Shown here in pieces: positions 44,946 to 54,059 of a stretch of 58,254 nucleotides of DNA (positions are counted from its first letter, which is position 1; every line of letters starts with the position of its first letter). The stretch spans positions 1 through 58,254 of the forward strand of contig CAIQRS010000036.1 in assembly GCA_903874275.1 (NCBI GenBank). The letters are read 5' to 3'. Both the position numbers and the translations under genes were made by a program. The stretch is from an uncultured Anaeromyxobacter sp. Lineage in GTDB: Bacteria; Myxococcota; Myxococcia; Myxococcales; Anaeromyxobacteraceae. Under the pieces are notes generated by a model, which searched no databases, was not told where the DNA came from, and saw nothing but the letters and a program-made list of their open reading frames with translations.

Positions 44946-47900
44946 ATGCGCATCACCTGTCCGCAGTGCCAGGCCGGCTACGACGTCGACCCGGAGAAGA
45001 TCCCCCAGAGCGGCCTGCGCGTTCGTTGCCCGCAGTGCGACAGGGTCTTCTCGGTCCGGGTCGCCCAGTCCACCTCGACCACCATGTCCGGCCAGCCGCC
45101 CGTCACCGGCCCGGTGCCGACCATGGCGGGTGCGCCGCGCCCCCCGCCCCCAGCCGGGATGACCATGGTGGGCATGGCGCCGCCCCCGGCCCCGGCGCCC
45201 TCCATCCAGTCGGACGACCCCGTTCGCCTCCCCGGCAAGGTTCCCCCGCCCGAGCCGGAGCCGGCGGTGGATGAGCTCTTCCAGCCGCCGGAGGGCGCAC
45301 AGCCGGAAGCCGAGCCGGCCGAGTCCCCTCCCGCCGAGGAGCCGCCCGACGTCTTCTCGAGCCCCACCGGAGCCATCCCGCTCCCTCCGCCCCCGGGTGG
45401 GGAGAGGAGCCAGAAATGGCCGCCGCCGGAGGAGCCGTTCGAGCCCATCGAGACGCTCGTGCCGTCCGAGCCCGACGTGATGGACGCCATCGCCGACCAG
45501 CCGCCCGTTGTCGCGGAGCCGGAGCCGGAACCCGCCGCCGACGTCGAGCCGGAGCCGGCACCGGAGCCGGACGTCGGTGCCCTGCCACCGGAACGGTTCT
45601 CCTTCGGCGAGGTTCCGCTCGACCAGGGGGCGCCCGACCCCTTCGCGTCGCTCGGGGCCAGGACCGCCGCTCCCCCGCCACCCGACGAGGAGCTGGAGAT
45701 GCTGTTCACTGCTGGTGGAGAGGGCGCGCCGCCCCCCGCGGCGCCCCCGCCGCCGCGCAGGACGGCCGAGGCCGGCTACCGCGTCCGCCGCCCGTCCGGG
45801 CGCGTCTTCGGCCCCTTCTCCGAGCGCGAGATCGTGGAGATGCTCGGCAAGGGGGAGCTGAACGGCAACGAGGACGTCTGCCTCGGGGACGGCGACGAGT
45901 GGATCGCCATCGGCGCGCCGGGCCCGTTCGCTGCCTCGGTGAAGCGCATGAACGAGGCACCGCTGGTGTCGGAGCCCGCGACCCGTTCCGCACCGGGGTC
46001 GGTGCCGGCGCCCTTCCAGCCGCGCATGCAGGGAGGATTCCGCGAGAAGGTGGCCGGCCTCCCCCTGTCGCGCAAGCAGCTCCTGGGGATCGCGGTGGCC
46101 GCCGGTGTCCTGCTCCTCGTCGCCGGCGTCGGGATGGCCGGCGCCTTCACCCGCCACGGTCCCTTCTTCTGGAAGGCCTTCCGGTCGGGGAGCGACCCGG
46201 CCGTCGCGAAGCTCGCGGCGGAGGGGCGACAGCTGCTCGCCCTGGACGCCTTCGTCTCCGACCAGAAGGCGCTGCAGCTCGCCCAGCAGGGGCTCGCGAT
46301 CCGCGGGGACGACCCGCAGGGCGTCCGGCTGCTCGCCTCCGCCTCCGCCGCGCTCGTGTCCCGCGGTGCGGATGGGCAGGGGGCCCGGGCGCGGCAGCTC
46401 GCCTCGGCGCTCGTCGCCGACGACCCGGCCTCCTGGCAGGCGCAGGAGGCGCGGCTCGCAGCGGACCTCGCCACCGGCGCCGATCCAGGGCCGGCGGCCG
46501 CCGCGCTGGAGAAGGTCCTCCCCGCGGCCCCCGAGCCGGAGACCCTCTTCCTCCTGGCCCGCGCGGCGCTGGTGCGCGGCGACCCGGCCCGGGTCGCGGC
46601 CCTGCTCGACCGGCTCGACGCGGGCGCTCCTGGCTCGACCCGGTCGGCCCGGCTGCGCGCCGCGGCGGTCAAGAAGGGGGACGACAAGGCGGCCCGCGCC
46701 ATCCTCGAGCCGGCGGTCGCGAAGGACCCGGCCAACGCGGCGGCGGCCCTCGACCTGGCTGCGCTGCTCGAGAGGGCGGGCGACCCGGCCGCGGAGGCGG
46801 CGCTCCTGGCGCTGCTGGACAAGGAGCGCGTGGACCGGCTCGGACCCGCGGAGCGGGCCCGGGCGCGCCTGCTCCTCTCCTCGGCGCTGGCCCGCCGCGG
46901 CGACGCCGACGGCGCCGAGGCCGAGCTCGCGAAGGCGGTGCAGGACTGGGCGGGCGCCACCGATGCGCGCGTCGCGCTGGGACGCCTGGCGCTGCGCCGA
47001 GGCGATCCGGCCAAGGCCATCTCCGCGCTGGAGGCCATCCCGGCCGCGACCCGGACGGCGGCGGCCTCCGCGATGCTCTGCCGGGCGCAGCTCGCCGCGG
47101 GGAAGCCCGCCGATGCGGTGGCCACCCTGGACGGCGCGATGTCCCGCTCCCCGGACGATCCCGACCTGCTCCTCGTGAAGGGCGGGATGGAGCAGCGGGC
47201 CGGGAAGGTCGGCGAGGCCAGGAAGGCCTTCGCGGCCGCGGCAGCCAGGTCCCCCACCGGCTGGCAGGCGCCGCTGGCGCTGGCCCGTCTGGCCGCGTCC
47301 GAGGGGGACCTCGAGAGTGCCGAGGCGCAGCTCAAGATCGCCGTCGAGAGGGGCCCGGCCGAGGCCGAGGTGCTGGCCGCCCAGGGCTGGATGGCCTTCG
47401 CCCGCGGCGACACCGCCGGGGCGGATGCCGCCTACGCGAAGGCCCTCGCCGCCGATCCCCGGAGCGCGCCGGCGCTGGCCGGGTCGGCCCGCCTCCTGCT
47501 CGCCCGCGGCGACGTGCCCGGCGCGCGCACCCTCGCCGAGAAGGCGGTGGCCGCCGACCCCGGGTCCACCGAGGCTCAGCTCGTCCTGGGCTGGGTCCTC
47601 TGGCGTGCCGGCGAGCCGGAGGCGGCGCGGAAGGCGCTCGAGACCGCGCTGGCGCTCGATCCCCGGGGTGCCCTGGCCCGCGTGCGGCTCGGCGCCGTGC
47701 TCCTCGAGCAGAAGCAGGCCGACGAGGCGATGAAGCACCTCGACCAGGCCACCAACCTCGACGCCAGGATGGCCGAGGCCCATTTCTGGATGGGCAAGGC
47801 ACTGCTCGCCAAGGGGGAGCCCGTGGCCGCGGTGGATCGGCTCCGCAAGGCGACCCAGCTCGCGCCCGGCGAGGCGGCCTACCAGATCCAGCTCGGCGAG

Positions 47901-48437
47901 GCCCTGGAGCGGGCCGCCCAGGCCCCGGCCGCCATCGCGGCCTACCGGGCCGCCATCGCGGCCGCACCCCGCTCGCCGGAGGGCTACCACCAGCTGGGCC
48001 GGCTCTACGCGCAGCAGGGCGACTGCAAGCAGGCCATCCCCCAGTTCCAGAAGGCGCTCGAGCTCGCGCCCGGCCTGGAGCCGGTGCGCATCGACCTGGC
48101 CGGGTGCCAGGCCCGGACCGGGAAGAGCGCCGAGGCGGTGGCCAGCTACCAGAGGGCCCTCAAGGGCGACCCCTCGCGCGTCGAGGTCTACTTCCTCATT
48201 GCACGGACGGTGAACGAGTCGCAGGGGCTCAAGCAGGCCGTCCCCTGGTACGAGAAGGCCGCGTCGGCCGAGCCGAAGAACGCCATGCCCCACCTGTACC
48301 TGGCCTACTGGAACAAGGAGCGCGGGAGCCGGGCCCTGGCCGTCCAGGAGTTCCGGAAGTACCTGGCCCTGCGCCCCGACGCCGACGACAGGAAGGACGT
48401 CGAGCGGGAGATCGAGGACCTCTCGGCGAAGCAATAG
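44946..48437 (+). CDS. zinc-ribbon/GYF/transmembrane/TPR protein
   Basis: An 1163-residue protein with an unusual layout. Residues 1-35 form an MJ0042-type zinc ribbon (Cys5, Cys8, Cys28, Cys31). A Pro/Glu-rich linker of about 240 residues follows, then a GYF_2 domain (residues about 278-335, GPFSEREIVEMLGKGEL). One membrane helix lies at about 378-400, and about twenty TPR repeats fill residues 420-1155. The N-terminal part should be cytoplasmic and the TPR part periplasmic. In Myxococcus the gliding protein GltJ/AgmX also carries a zinc ribbon and a GYF domain before a membrane helix, so a scaffold that passes cytoplasmic signals to the envelope is a fair inference. It is divergent from the envelope operon and is followed by a TolC-like gene. 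Confidence 0.88.
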   Translation: MRITCPQCQAGYDVDPEKIPQSGLRVRCPQCDRVFSVRVAQSTSTTMSGQPPVTGPVPTMAGAPRPPPPAGMTMVGMAPPPAPAPSIQSDDPVRLPGKVPPPEPEPAVDELFQPPEGAQPEAEPAESPPAEEPPDVFSSPTGAIPLPPPPGGERSQKWPPPEEPFEPIETLVPSEPDVMDAIADQPPVVAEPEPEPAADVEPEPAPEPDVGALPPERFSFGEVPLDQGAPDPFASLGARTAAPPPPDEELEMLFTAGGEGAPPPAAPPPPRRTAEAGYRVRRPSGRVFGPFSEREIVEMLGKGELNGNEDVCLGDGDEWIAIGAPGPFAASVKRMNEAPLVSEPATRSAPGSVPAPFQPRMQGGFREKVAGLPLSRKQLLGIAVAAGVLLLVAGVGMAGAFTRHGPFFWKAFRSGSDPAVAKLAAEGRQLLALDAFVSDQKALQLAQQGLAIRGDDPQGVRLLASASAALVSRGADGQGARARQLASALVADDPASWQAQEARLAADLATGADPGPAAAALEKVLPAAPEPETLFLLARAALVRGDPARVAALLDRLDAGAPGSTRSARLRAAAVKKGDDKAARAILEPAVAKDPANAAAALDLAALLERAGDPAAEAALLALLDKERVDRLGPAERARARLLLSSALARRGDADGAEAELAKAVQDWAGATDARVALGRLALRRGDPAKAISALEAIPAATRTAAASAMLCRAQLAAGKPADAVATLDGAMSRSPDDPDLLLVKGGMEQRAGKVGEARKAFAAAAARSPTGWQAPLALARLAASEGDLESAEAQLKIAVERGPAEAEVLAAQGWMAFARGDTAGADAAYAKALAADPRSAPALAGSARLLLARGDVPGARTLAEKAVAADPGSTEAQLVLGWVLWRAGEPEAARKALETALALDPRGALARVRLGAVLLEQKQADEAMKHLDQATNLDARMAEAHFWMGKALLAKGEPVAAVDRLRKATQLAPGEAAYQIQLGEALERAAQAPAAIAAYRAAIAAAPRSPEGYHQLGRLYAQQGDCKQAIPQFQKALELAPGLEPVRIDLAGCQARTGKSAEAVASYQRALKGDPSRVEVYFLIARTVNESQGLKQAVPWYEKAASAEPKNAMPHLYLAYWNKERGSRALAVQEFRKYLALRPDADDRKDVEREIEDLSAKQ

Positions 48438-48515
48438 CCGGGCGGGCGGCCGGTCGATTCTCCCGAGCGCAGCGGGGCGCTCTGGTGTAGACCTCGCATG
48501 CCAAATGGAGGTTTC

Positions 48516-49922
48516 ATGAGTCCAGTCGCGTTCTTCGCAGCCCTCGTCCTCGCCCAGGCCACCCCGGCGCCGGTGGAGCCCCCGGCCCCGTCGCCCGCCC
48601 CGAGGAAGAAGGTCCTGACGCTCCGGGAGGCCATCGACTCGGCCCGGACGCAGAACCTCGACATCCTGCAACTCGACGCCAAGGTCCAGGCGGCGCGGCA
48701 GCTCACCTGGAAGGCCTGGTCGTCCTACCTCCCGCAGATCAACGCCGCCGGGCAGGTGGCCCGCAACCAGTACGAGGTCTCCTTCGCCCTCCCGTCCGGC
48801 TACTGGGTCCGCGACATGGGCACGCAACAGGGCCCGGCAGGTGGCGGGTCGGTCCCCGGCGAACCGACCGACTTCATCGTCTCCCCGAGCTCCGTGAGCC
48901 AGTCGACCGTCGTGCCCCTGGTCCAGACCACCGGCCAGGTGAAGCTCACCCAGGCGCTCCTGGCCCCGCAGGCCATCGTGCTCATCCAGAACGCCTACAA
49001 GGCCGAGCGGACCATCGACTACAACGTCCAGCAGGCGCGCCGGGACATCCTCTTCGGCGTGGCCCAGCTCTACTACGGGGTGGCCAGCCTCCAGGAGCTC
49101 TCCGCGGTCCAGGAGCGGCAGGTCGTGCTCACCAAGGAGCGGGAGCGCGACGCCCGCGTCCGCTTCGAGGCCGGCACCGGGACCAAGGTCGGGCTGCTCC
49201 GCGCCGAGATCGACCGGGCCCAGGCCGAGGAGGATCTCAAGCGGTCCCAGATCGACTTCCAGCGGGCCCGGCTGGCGCTGGCCACCGCCCTCGACCGCGC
49301 CGACGACTTCGACATCGTCATCCCCACCGCGCCGCAGCAGCCCACCGGGTCGGATCTGGAGAAGCAGGCCCTCGACCTGCGACCCGACGTGAAGGCCGCC
49401 GCCGAGGCACTCGACCTGGCCCAGGGCGAGCGCACCCGCATCTACATGCAGTACCTGCCCAGCATCGGCGCCTTCGGGGCCTACAGCTACGCGAGCACGA
49501 GCACCTTCAACCCCAACGCCTTCACCTGGCAGGTCGGGCTCGGCCTCACCTGGACCATCCTCGACGGCGGCCTGCGCGAGGCCTCCATCCGGGAGCAGAC
49601 GGCCAAGATCGCCGAGGCCGACGCCTACAAGCGGCTGGTGGACCTGAAGGCCGTCAACCGGGTGAAGGAGGCGCAGCTCGACCTCCAGGGCGCCGTGGCC
49701 AACCGCGCCAAGGCGAGGGAGCGCACCGGTCTGGCCCAGGAGAACGCCCGGCTGGTGGACGTGGCCTACAAGGCCGGCGCCGCCACCTACCTCGAGTCCA
49801 CCGACTCGGTGCAGACGCTGCGGCAGGCGGAGGTGGGGCTGGTGGCCGAGTCGCTCAACGTGGACCTGGCCACGCTCAAGCTCCTGAACGCCGTCGGGGC
49901 CTTCGGGGAAGTGAACAACTGA
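48516..49922 (+). CDS. TolC-family outer membrane efflux protein
   Basis: A 468-residue outer-membrane channel. ATG 48516 is chosen because GGAGG ends 4 bases before it and a signal sequence follows (MSPVAFFAALVLAQA). The repeated helical-hairpin pattern LTLREAIDSARTQNLDILQLDAKVQAA and, in the second half, LDLRPDVKAAAEALDLAQGERT is diagnostic of the TolC/OEP family. TolC proteins form the exit duct of RND or ABC efflux and type I secretion. No pump gene is adjacent; the neighbour upstream is the TPR protein. Confidence 0.9.
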   Translation: MSPVAFFAALVLAQATPAPVEPPAPSPAPRKKVLTLREAIDSARTQNLDILQLDAKVQAARQLTWKAWSSYLPQINAAGQVARNQYEVSFALPSGYWVRDMGTQQGPAGGGSVPGEPTDFIVSPSSVSQSTVVPLVQTTGQVKLTQALLAPQAIVLIQNAYKAERTIDYNVQQARRDILFGVAQLYYGVASLQELSAVQERQVVLTKERERDARVRFEAGTGTKVGLLRAEIDRAQAEEDLKRSQIDFQRARLALATALDRADDFDIVIPTAPQQPTGSDLEKQALDLRPDVKAAAEALDLAQGERTRIYMQYLPSIGAFGAYSYASTSTFNPNAFTWQVGLGLTWTILDGGLREASIREQTAKIAEADAYKRLVDLKAVNRVKEAQLDLQGAVANRAKARERTGLAQENARLVDVAYKAGAATYLESTDSVQTLRQAEVGLVAESLNVDLATLKLLNAVGAFGEVNN

Positions 49923-49935
49923 CCGGGCGGCGCTG

Positions 49936-50868
49936 TCAGGGCAGGCTGAGCGGCCCCTCGGTCTCGACCCGGTTCCCGCCGCCATCGAGGGCACGGCGCA
50001 GCGCCGCCTCGGCGAGCCCCATCACCTCCGCCTCGGTGCGCGCCGAGGAGTAGGTGCCGATGGTGTCGATGCCGACCACGCCCACGCTCACCGTGAGCGC
50101 GAGGTCCTGGCCGCGCACGCTGATGCGCCCGCGCTCCACCGCCTTGCGGATGCGCTCGCCGAGCGCCCGGCCGGCCGAGAGCGGCGTCTCCCGGGCCACC
50201 ACGCCGAACTCCTCGCCCGAGACCCGGGCCAGGACGTCCTCGCGCCGCACCGCCGATTTCACTAGTCGTGAAACGAAGCCCAGCGCCTCGTCGCCGACGG
50301 CCCGGCCGTGGATCTCGTTGACCCGGTGGAAGCCGTCCACGTCCACGAGGAGCAGCGACATGGGGCGGGTGTAGCGCGACGAGGTGACGAGCTCGGAGGA
50401 GAGCCGGTCGTCGAAGTGGCGCCGGTTGAAGAGGCCGGTCTCCGGGTCGAGCAGGGCCCCCTCGGCGAGCCGGCGCTGGTAGCCGATCTCCAGGTCGTCG
50501 GCCAGGCAGTACTTGAGAGCGGTGTGCATGCCCATGTGGACGCGCTGCCCGTCCTGGAGCTCGCAGTCGGCCACCCGGTTCCCGTCCACGAAGATGCCGT
50601 TCGTGCTCCCCAGGTCGCGCAGCCGCGCCCCCGCCGGTCCGGCCACGATGCCGGCGTGGCGCCGGGAGACGCCGGTGTCGCGCAGCCGGACCTCGCAGGC
50701 CGGCTCGCGGCCGAGCACGAACTCCCGCCCCGGCTCGAGGGCGAAGATCTCGCCCAGCTGGGGGCCCGACAGCACCAGGAGGTAGGGGCGGCGCTCGGAG
50801 GACGGGCGTGCCGGGGCGAGGCTCCAGGACTCGGTTCCCTCCGGGGGACGTGGTTCGACCGGGGCCAT
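49936..50868 (-). CDS. FHA-GGDEF protein, predicted diguanylate cyclase
   Basis: A 310-residue signalling protein. An FHA domain (about residues 28-125: GREPACEVRLRD, SRRHAGIV, LRDLGSTNGIFVDG) binds phosphothreonine. A GGDEF domain follows. The signature is SGEEF, with Ser in place of the first Gly, but the catalytic Glu and metal Asp are kept. The inhibitory I-site RRED is five residues upstream. The guanine-contacting Asn and Asp (VNE, AVGDEAL) are canonical, so c-di-GMP is the expected product and not cGAMP. Activity despite SGEEF is uncertain. FHA suggests control by a Ser/Thr kinase. Confidence 0.9.
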   Translation of the reverse strand: MAPVEPRPPEGTESWSLAPARPSSERRPYLLVLSGPQLGEIFALEPGREFVLGREPACEVRLRDTGVSRRHAGIVAGPAGARLRDLGSTNGIFVDGNRVADCELQDGQRVHMGMHTALKYCLADDLEIGYQRRLAEGALLDPETGLFNRRHFDDRLSSELVTSSRYTRPMSLLLVDVDGFHRVNEIHGRAVGDEALGFVSRLVKSAVRREDVLARVSGEEFGVVARETPLSAGRALGERIRKAVERGRISVRGQDLALTVSVGVVGIDTIGTYSSARTEAEVMGLAEAALRRALDGGGNRVETEGPLSLP

Positions 50869-50991
50869 CCGGCAATCCTACCAGTGCGCGAGCCGTCAAG
50901 GTGCGATCCCACCCGGGGCATGGCCCGGACGTCCCTTCCGGAACTCCCCGTTGCGGCGCCCCTCCGCCGGCCGCATGATCCCCGGAACCCC

Positions 50992-51951
50992 ATGCCCCGG
51001 TCCCAGGCGCTCCGCATCGTGAGCTACAACGTCCGCTACTTCGGCCACGCGCTGAAGGGGCTCGCCAGCACGCGCGGCCCGGAGCACCGCATCGCCCGGG
51101 CGCTGGGGAGCCTCGACCCGTTCCCCGACGTGGTCTGCCTGCAGGAGATCGAGACCATCTCGCTGCGCTCCCGGCTGGCCCGCGGCCGCCGCGAGGAAGG
51201 GGAGACCCAGCTCGCCTCGTTCATGGCCGCGCTGGAGCGGGCCTTCGCCGAGCTCGGGAAGCCCTTCCCGTACGACGGGTTCTACTTCCGCGCCCACGCC
51301 AACCGCATCCGCAAGGTCAACGTCACCACCCACGGCCTGGCCATCCTGGTGAACACCCGGCGCCTGAGGGTCGAATCCCACAACGTGGACTCGCCCCACC
51401 ACATCACCCACCACCACGTGGAGCGCTTCCGCGACCGCAAGCAGGCGCGCATCTGCGCCCACATCCACGTGGCCGACCCGTCCGGGCGGAGGCTCCACGT
51501 CTTCAACACCCACATCTCGCTGCCCACCCCCTTCGCGCGCGGGTTCTGGACCCAGCCGGCCAGGATGGGCTGGGGCCCGAACCAGCTCCACGAGGCCCGG
51601 ACGCTGGCCACCTTCGTGGAGCGGCACGCCGAGGGCGAGCCCTACGTGGTCTGCGGGGATTTCAACTCGGCGCCGGGGTCGCCGGTGTTCCGGTTCCTCA
51701 CCGAGGAGGCCGGATTTCGCTCCGCCCAGCAGGACCTGGGGCTCCTCGCCCCCGACGACGCCAGGGGCTGGCCGACGGCCGGGTTCCTGCGCATGCGCAT
51801 GCACCTCGACCACCTCTTCTTCGGCAACGGGGTCCGCTTCCTCGATCTCGACGGCTCGCTCCGCTTCGGCGACCGCAAGAGCCCGTTCGCCGGGCTCTCC
51901 GACCACGTCCCGCTCATCGGCCGGCTCCGCTGCGACGCGCACCGGGCCTGA
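50992..51951 (+). CDS. endonuclease/exonuclease/phosphatase (EEP)-fold hydrolase
   Basis: A 319-residue protein of the DNase I-like superfamily. The motifs SYNVRYFG, PDVVCLQEIET, CGDFNSAPGSPVF, HLDHLFF and LSDHVPLI appear in the correct order and carry the metal and catalytic residues. Members cleave DNA, RNA or phosphoesters of lipids and inositols; the substrate is not evident. There is no clear signal peptide with ATG 50992; an in-frame ATG at 50920 would add 24 residues without any motif, so the shorter start is preferred. Confidence 0.88.
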   Translation: MPRSQALRIVSYNVRYFGHALKGLASTRGPEHRIARALGSLDPFPDVVCLQEIETISLRSRLARGRREEGETQLASFMAALERAFAELGKPFPYDGFYFRAHANRIRKVNVTTHGLAILVNTRRLRVESHNVDSPHHITHHHVERFRDRKQARICAHIHVADPSGRRLHVFNTHISLPTPFARGFWTQPARMGWGPNQLHEARTLATFVERHAEGEPYVVCGDFNSAPGSPVFRFLTEEAGFRSAQQDLGLLAPDDARGWPTAGFLRMRMHLDHLFFGNGVRFLDLDGSLRFGDRKSPFAGLSDHVPLIGRLRCDAHRA

Positions 51952-51972
51952 CCTGTGGTCTACTGCCGGGCC

Positions 51973-52197
51973 ATGCAGCTCCCCGAACAGGCCGTCCGGG
52001 CGCTCGAGATGGTCCGCCGCGAGGGGCGCGGCGTGCGCTTCGAGATCAGGAAGGCCTGCGAGCAGGAGCGCTGGCGGCTCAAGGTCTGCTACACGGCCCC
52101 GGGCGCGGTGGGTGAGGTGCAGGTCGGCCTGCTCTGGTCGGACGACCAGGCCGGGCTCGAGGAGCTCAAGAGGAAGCTGGAGGAGGGACGCGGATGA
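51973..52197 (+). CDS. small hypothetical protein
   Basis: A 74-residue acidic/basic mixed protein of unknown family (QAVRALEMVRREGRG, then a central FEIRKACEQERWRLKVCY and a helical EELKRKLEEG end). It is predicted to be cytosolic. ATG 51973 is preferred; an in-frame GTG at 51955 is possible. Its stop overlaps the next gene start as ATGA, so it is probably translationally coupled to the lipoprotein downstream. Confidence 0.65.
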   Translation: MQLPEQAVRALEMVRREGRGVRFEIRKACEQERWRLKVCYTAPGAVGEVQVGLLWSDDQAGLEELKRKLEEGRG

Positions 52198-52709
52198 CGA
52201 ACCGGAATCTCTGGACGGTGGCGGTCGTGGCCCTGGTCGCCGCGGCGGGATGCAAGAACTTCACCGCGGGTGGATCGGGACCGGCCTACGTCCGCGACGC
52301 CATGCGGGAGTACCGCTTCCCGAAGGCCTGCGAGGTGCTCTGGGTGGACGGGCTGAAGGTCATCGCCGCGGACGGCTTCGGGCTGGTGGGATCCGACCGC
52401 GAGCTGGCGGGGCAGGAGAAGCAGGGGTTCGTCACGAGCTTCCTCAACCGGGGGCACGCCACCACCCGGGACGACGACGGCGTCTTCGAGGCCGAGAGCG
52501 ACGCCAACGGCCAGGGGCTGCGCTTCCTCGTGAAGGGCAAGCCGGCCGGGGCGGACGGGTGCTTCGTCCAGTACTTCGCCATCCAGGACGACCGGACCAA
52601 CTCCACCGAGGCCCGCCACCGGGACTACGACAAGGAACTGCAGCTGCTCTCGAAGATCGACCCGATGGCCGCGGCGAGGATCCTCGACGCGGCCGACCGG
52701 GCCAAGTGA
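52194..52709 (+). CDS. lipoprotein of unknown function
   Basis: A 171-residue protein with a lipoprotein signal (VVALVAAAGC, Cys20 as lipid site). The mature domain has alternating strands (EVLWVDGLKVIAADGFGLVGS) and a Cys near GADGCFVQYF that has no obvious partner. No family was recognised. It begins inside the stop of the 74-residue gene (ATGA overlap). The gene is convergent with an outer-membrane-like gene that ends 14 bases away. Confidence 0.68.
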   Translation: MTNRNLWTVAVVALVAAAGCKNFTAGGSGPAYVRDAMREYRFPKACEVLWVDGLKVIAADGFGLVGSDRELAGQEKQGFVTSFLNRGHATTRDDDGVFEAESDANGQGLRFLVKGKPAGADGCFVQYFAIQDDRTNSTEARHRDYDKELQLLSKIDPMAAARILDAADRAK

Positions 52710-52723
52710 GAACCCGGTAGGGT

Positions 52724-53320
52724 CTAGAAGACGTAGCCCACGTTGGCGGTGATGTTCACGCCGGAGAGCTTCATCGCCCCCCAGTCGAAGGTCTGCTCGG
52801 TCACGTACATGTAGCGGGCCTCGGCTCCGAGCAGGATGGGCCCGAGGATGAAGTCCACGCCCGCGCCGCCGACGACCAGGAAGGAGAACTTGGTCCCGGA
52901 GAGGCTGACGCCGCTGACCGAGGCGTTCGCGAAGTTCGCCAGGCCGCCGATCCCGAGCTCCAGATAGGGCTGGATGAAGAAGATGGGCAGGCGGAGCTGG
53001 CCGAGCACGTAGAGCGGGACCGCGTTCGCGTTGACGGTGCCCCCGGTCGAGTTGGTGGTGGACGACCACATGTAGCCGCCGGCGATCTGCGCCCCGATGA
53101 TTCCCATGGTCGCGCCGTAGGCGAGCTCCACGTCGCCGGAGGCCGGCAGCTTGCCGGACGTGAACGCGCCACTGATGCTGGAGATGCCGTCCGCGGCCGT
53201 CGGGGCCCAGACGCCGCCCTTCAGCGCGAGGTAGGTCTCGGCGGCATGGGTGGATGCCGGAGCGGCGAGAACGGCGAGGGCTGCGAAGGTGGCGAGGATC
53301 GAGCGGCGGACGGTGGCCAT
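52724..53320 (-). CDS. outer-membrane beta-barrel-like protein
   Basis: A 198-residue exported protein. ATG 53320 follows AAGGAAAG and begins a signal peptide with THAA-E as probable cleavage. The mature part has alternating amphipathic strands ending in an aromatic residue (NITANVGYVF), with LPIFFIQPYLELGIGGL and LGAEARYMY as barrel-like segments. This pattern fits OmpA/OprF-type or OM beta-barrel family porin-like proteins. No specific family or function is assigned. Confidence 0.75.
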   Translation of the reverse strand: MATVRRSILATFAALAVLAAPASTHAAETYLALKGGVWAPTAADGISSISGAFTSGKLPASGDVELAYGATMGIIGAQIAGGYMWSSTTNSTGGTVNANAVPLYVLGQLRLPIFFIQPYLELGIGGLANFANASVSGVSLSGTKFSFLVVGGAGVDFILGPILLGAEARYMYVTEQTFDWGAMKLSGVNITANVGYVF

Positions 53321-53520
53321 GGGCTTTCCTTTCCCTGCGGGACGGGAAGAGCCTAGACACGATCCCTCCCCGGCGCCAGTTCGCGAGTCACCGCCCCCGA
53401 AAGGGTTTCCTCCCGGACCACCAGCGCGGTCGCCGCGCCTGCGGGGACGCCCCCGGCCCCTCACCGTCGGCGGCGAGCGATCGGAGGCGTCGGGCCAGGG
53501 GACGCTTTGGCGAGGCGCCG

Positions 53521-54021
53521 CTACTTCGCGGCGGCGAGCGCGGCGTCGTAGTTCGGCTCCTGGCCGATCTCGGGGACGAGCTCGGTGTGGACCACCTTGT
53601 CGTTCTCGTCGATCACGACCACCGCACGGGCGGTGACGCCGGCCAGCGGGCCGTCCTCGAGGAGGACGCCGTAGGTCTTGGCGAAGGACTTGCCTCGCAT
53701 CATGGAGAGGCTCACCACGTTCTGCAGCCCCTCGGTGACGCAGAAGCGCTTCATGGCGAAGGGCAGGTCGGCCGAGATGACGAGCACGATCGTGTTGGGC
53801 AGCCGACCTCCTGTCTCGTTGAACTTGCGCGTGGAGGTGGCGCAGGTCGGCGTGTCGAGGCTGGGGACGATGTTCAGGATCTTCTTCTTGCCCTTGTAGT
53901 CGGCCAGGCCGACGTCCTTCAGGTCGATGCCGGTGAGCTTGAAGTCGGGGGCCTGTGCGCCCGTCTTCGGGAGGTCGCCGTTGGTGTGGATGGGGTTGCC
54001 CTTCAGCGTGACGGTGGCCAT
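53521..54021 (-). CDS. tpx: thiol peroxidase
   Basis: A 166-residue atypical 2-Cys peroxiredoxin that reduces peroxides using thioredoxin. The peroxidatic Cys60 is in TPTCATS and the resolving Cys94 is in RFCVTEG, spacing as in E. coli Tpx. The N-terminus [18 protein letters not shown] matches the family. An AAAGGA ribosome-binding site is near ATG 54021. It lies between outer-membrane and DUF1622 genes and pairs sensibly with the Nfn/rubrerythrin fusion nearby as oxidative-stress defence in an anaerobe. Confidence 0.96.
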   Translation of the reverse strand: MATVTLKGNPIHTNGDLPKTGAQAPDFKLTGIDLKDVGLADYKGKKKILNIVPSLDTPTCATSTRKFNETGGRLPNTIVLVISADLPFAMKRFCVTEGLQNVVSLSMMRGKSFAKTYGVLLEDGPLAGVTARAVVVIDENDKVVHTELVPEIGQEPNYDAALAAAK

Positions 54022-54059
54022 CGGAGGAGGTCCTTTCGGTGTGGGGAAGAGCCCCTAGT

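Noticed and set aside
48498-48515. ATG 48498 as the start of the TolC-like gene
   Set aside because: It has no ribosome-binding site; GGAGG lies just before ATG 48516 and the signal peptide begins there.
40974-49994. A very long minus-strand open frame (about 3,000 codons), plus similar ones at 34892-40288 and 28470-31913
   Set aside because: These are antisense or out-of-frame shadows in very GC-rich DNA: compositions are extreme (Arg, Gly, Pro, His), and real conserved genes lie in the other frames. Only the stretches listed as features show domain motifs.
53521-54021. Thiol peroxidase as a selenoprotein
   Set aside because: Both redox positions are coded by TGC-type cysteine codons, and no in-frame TGA is present.
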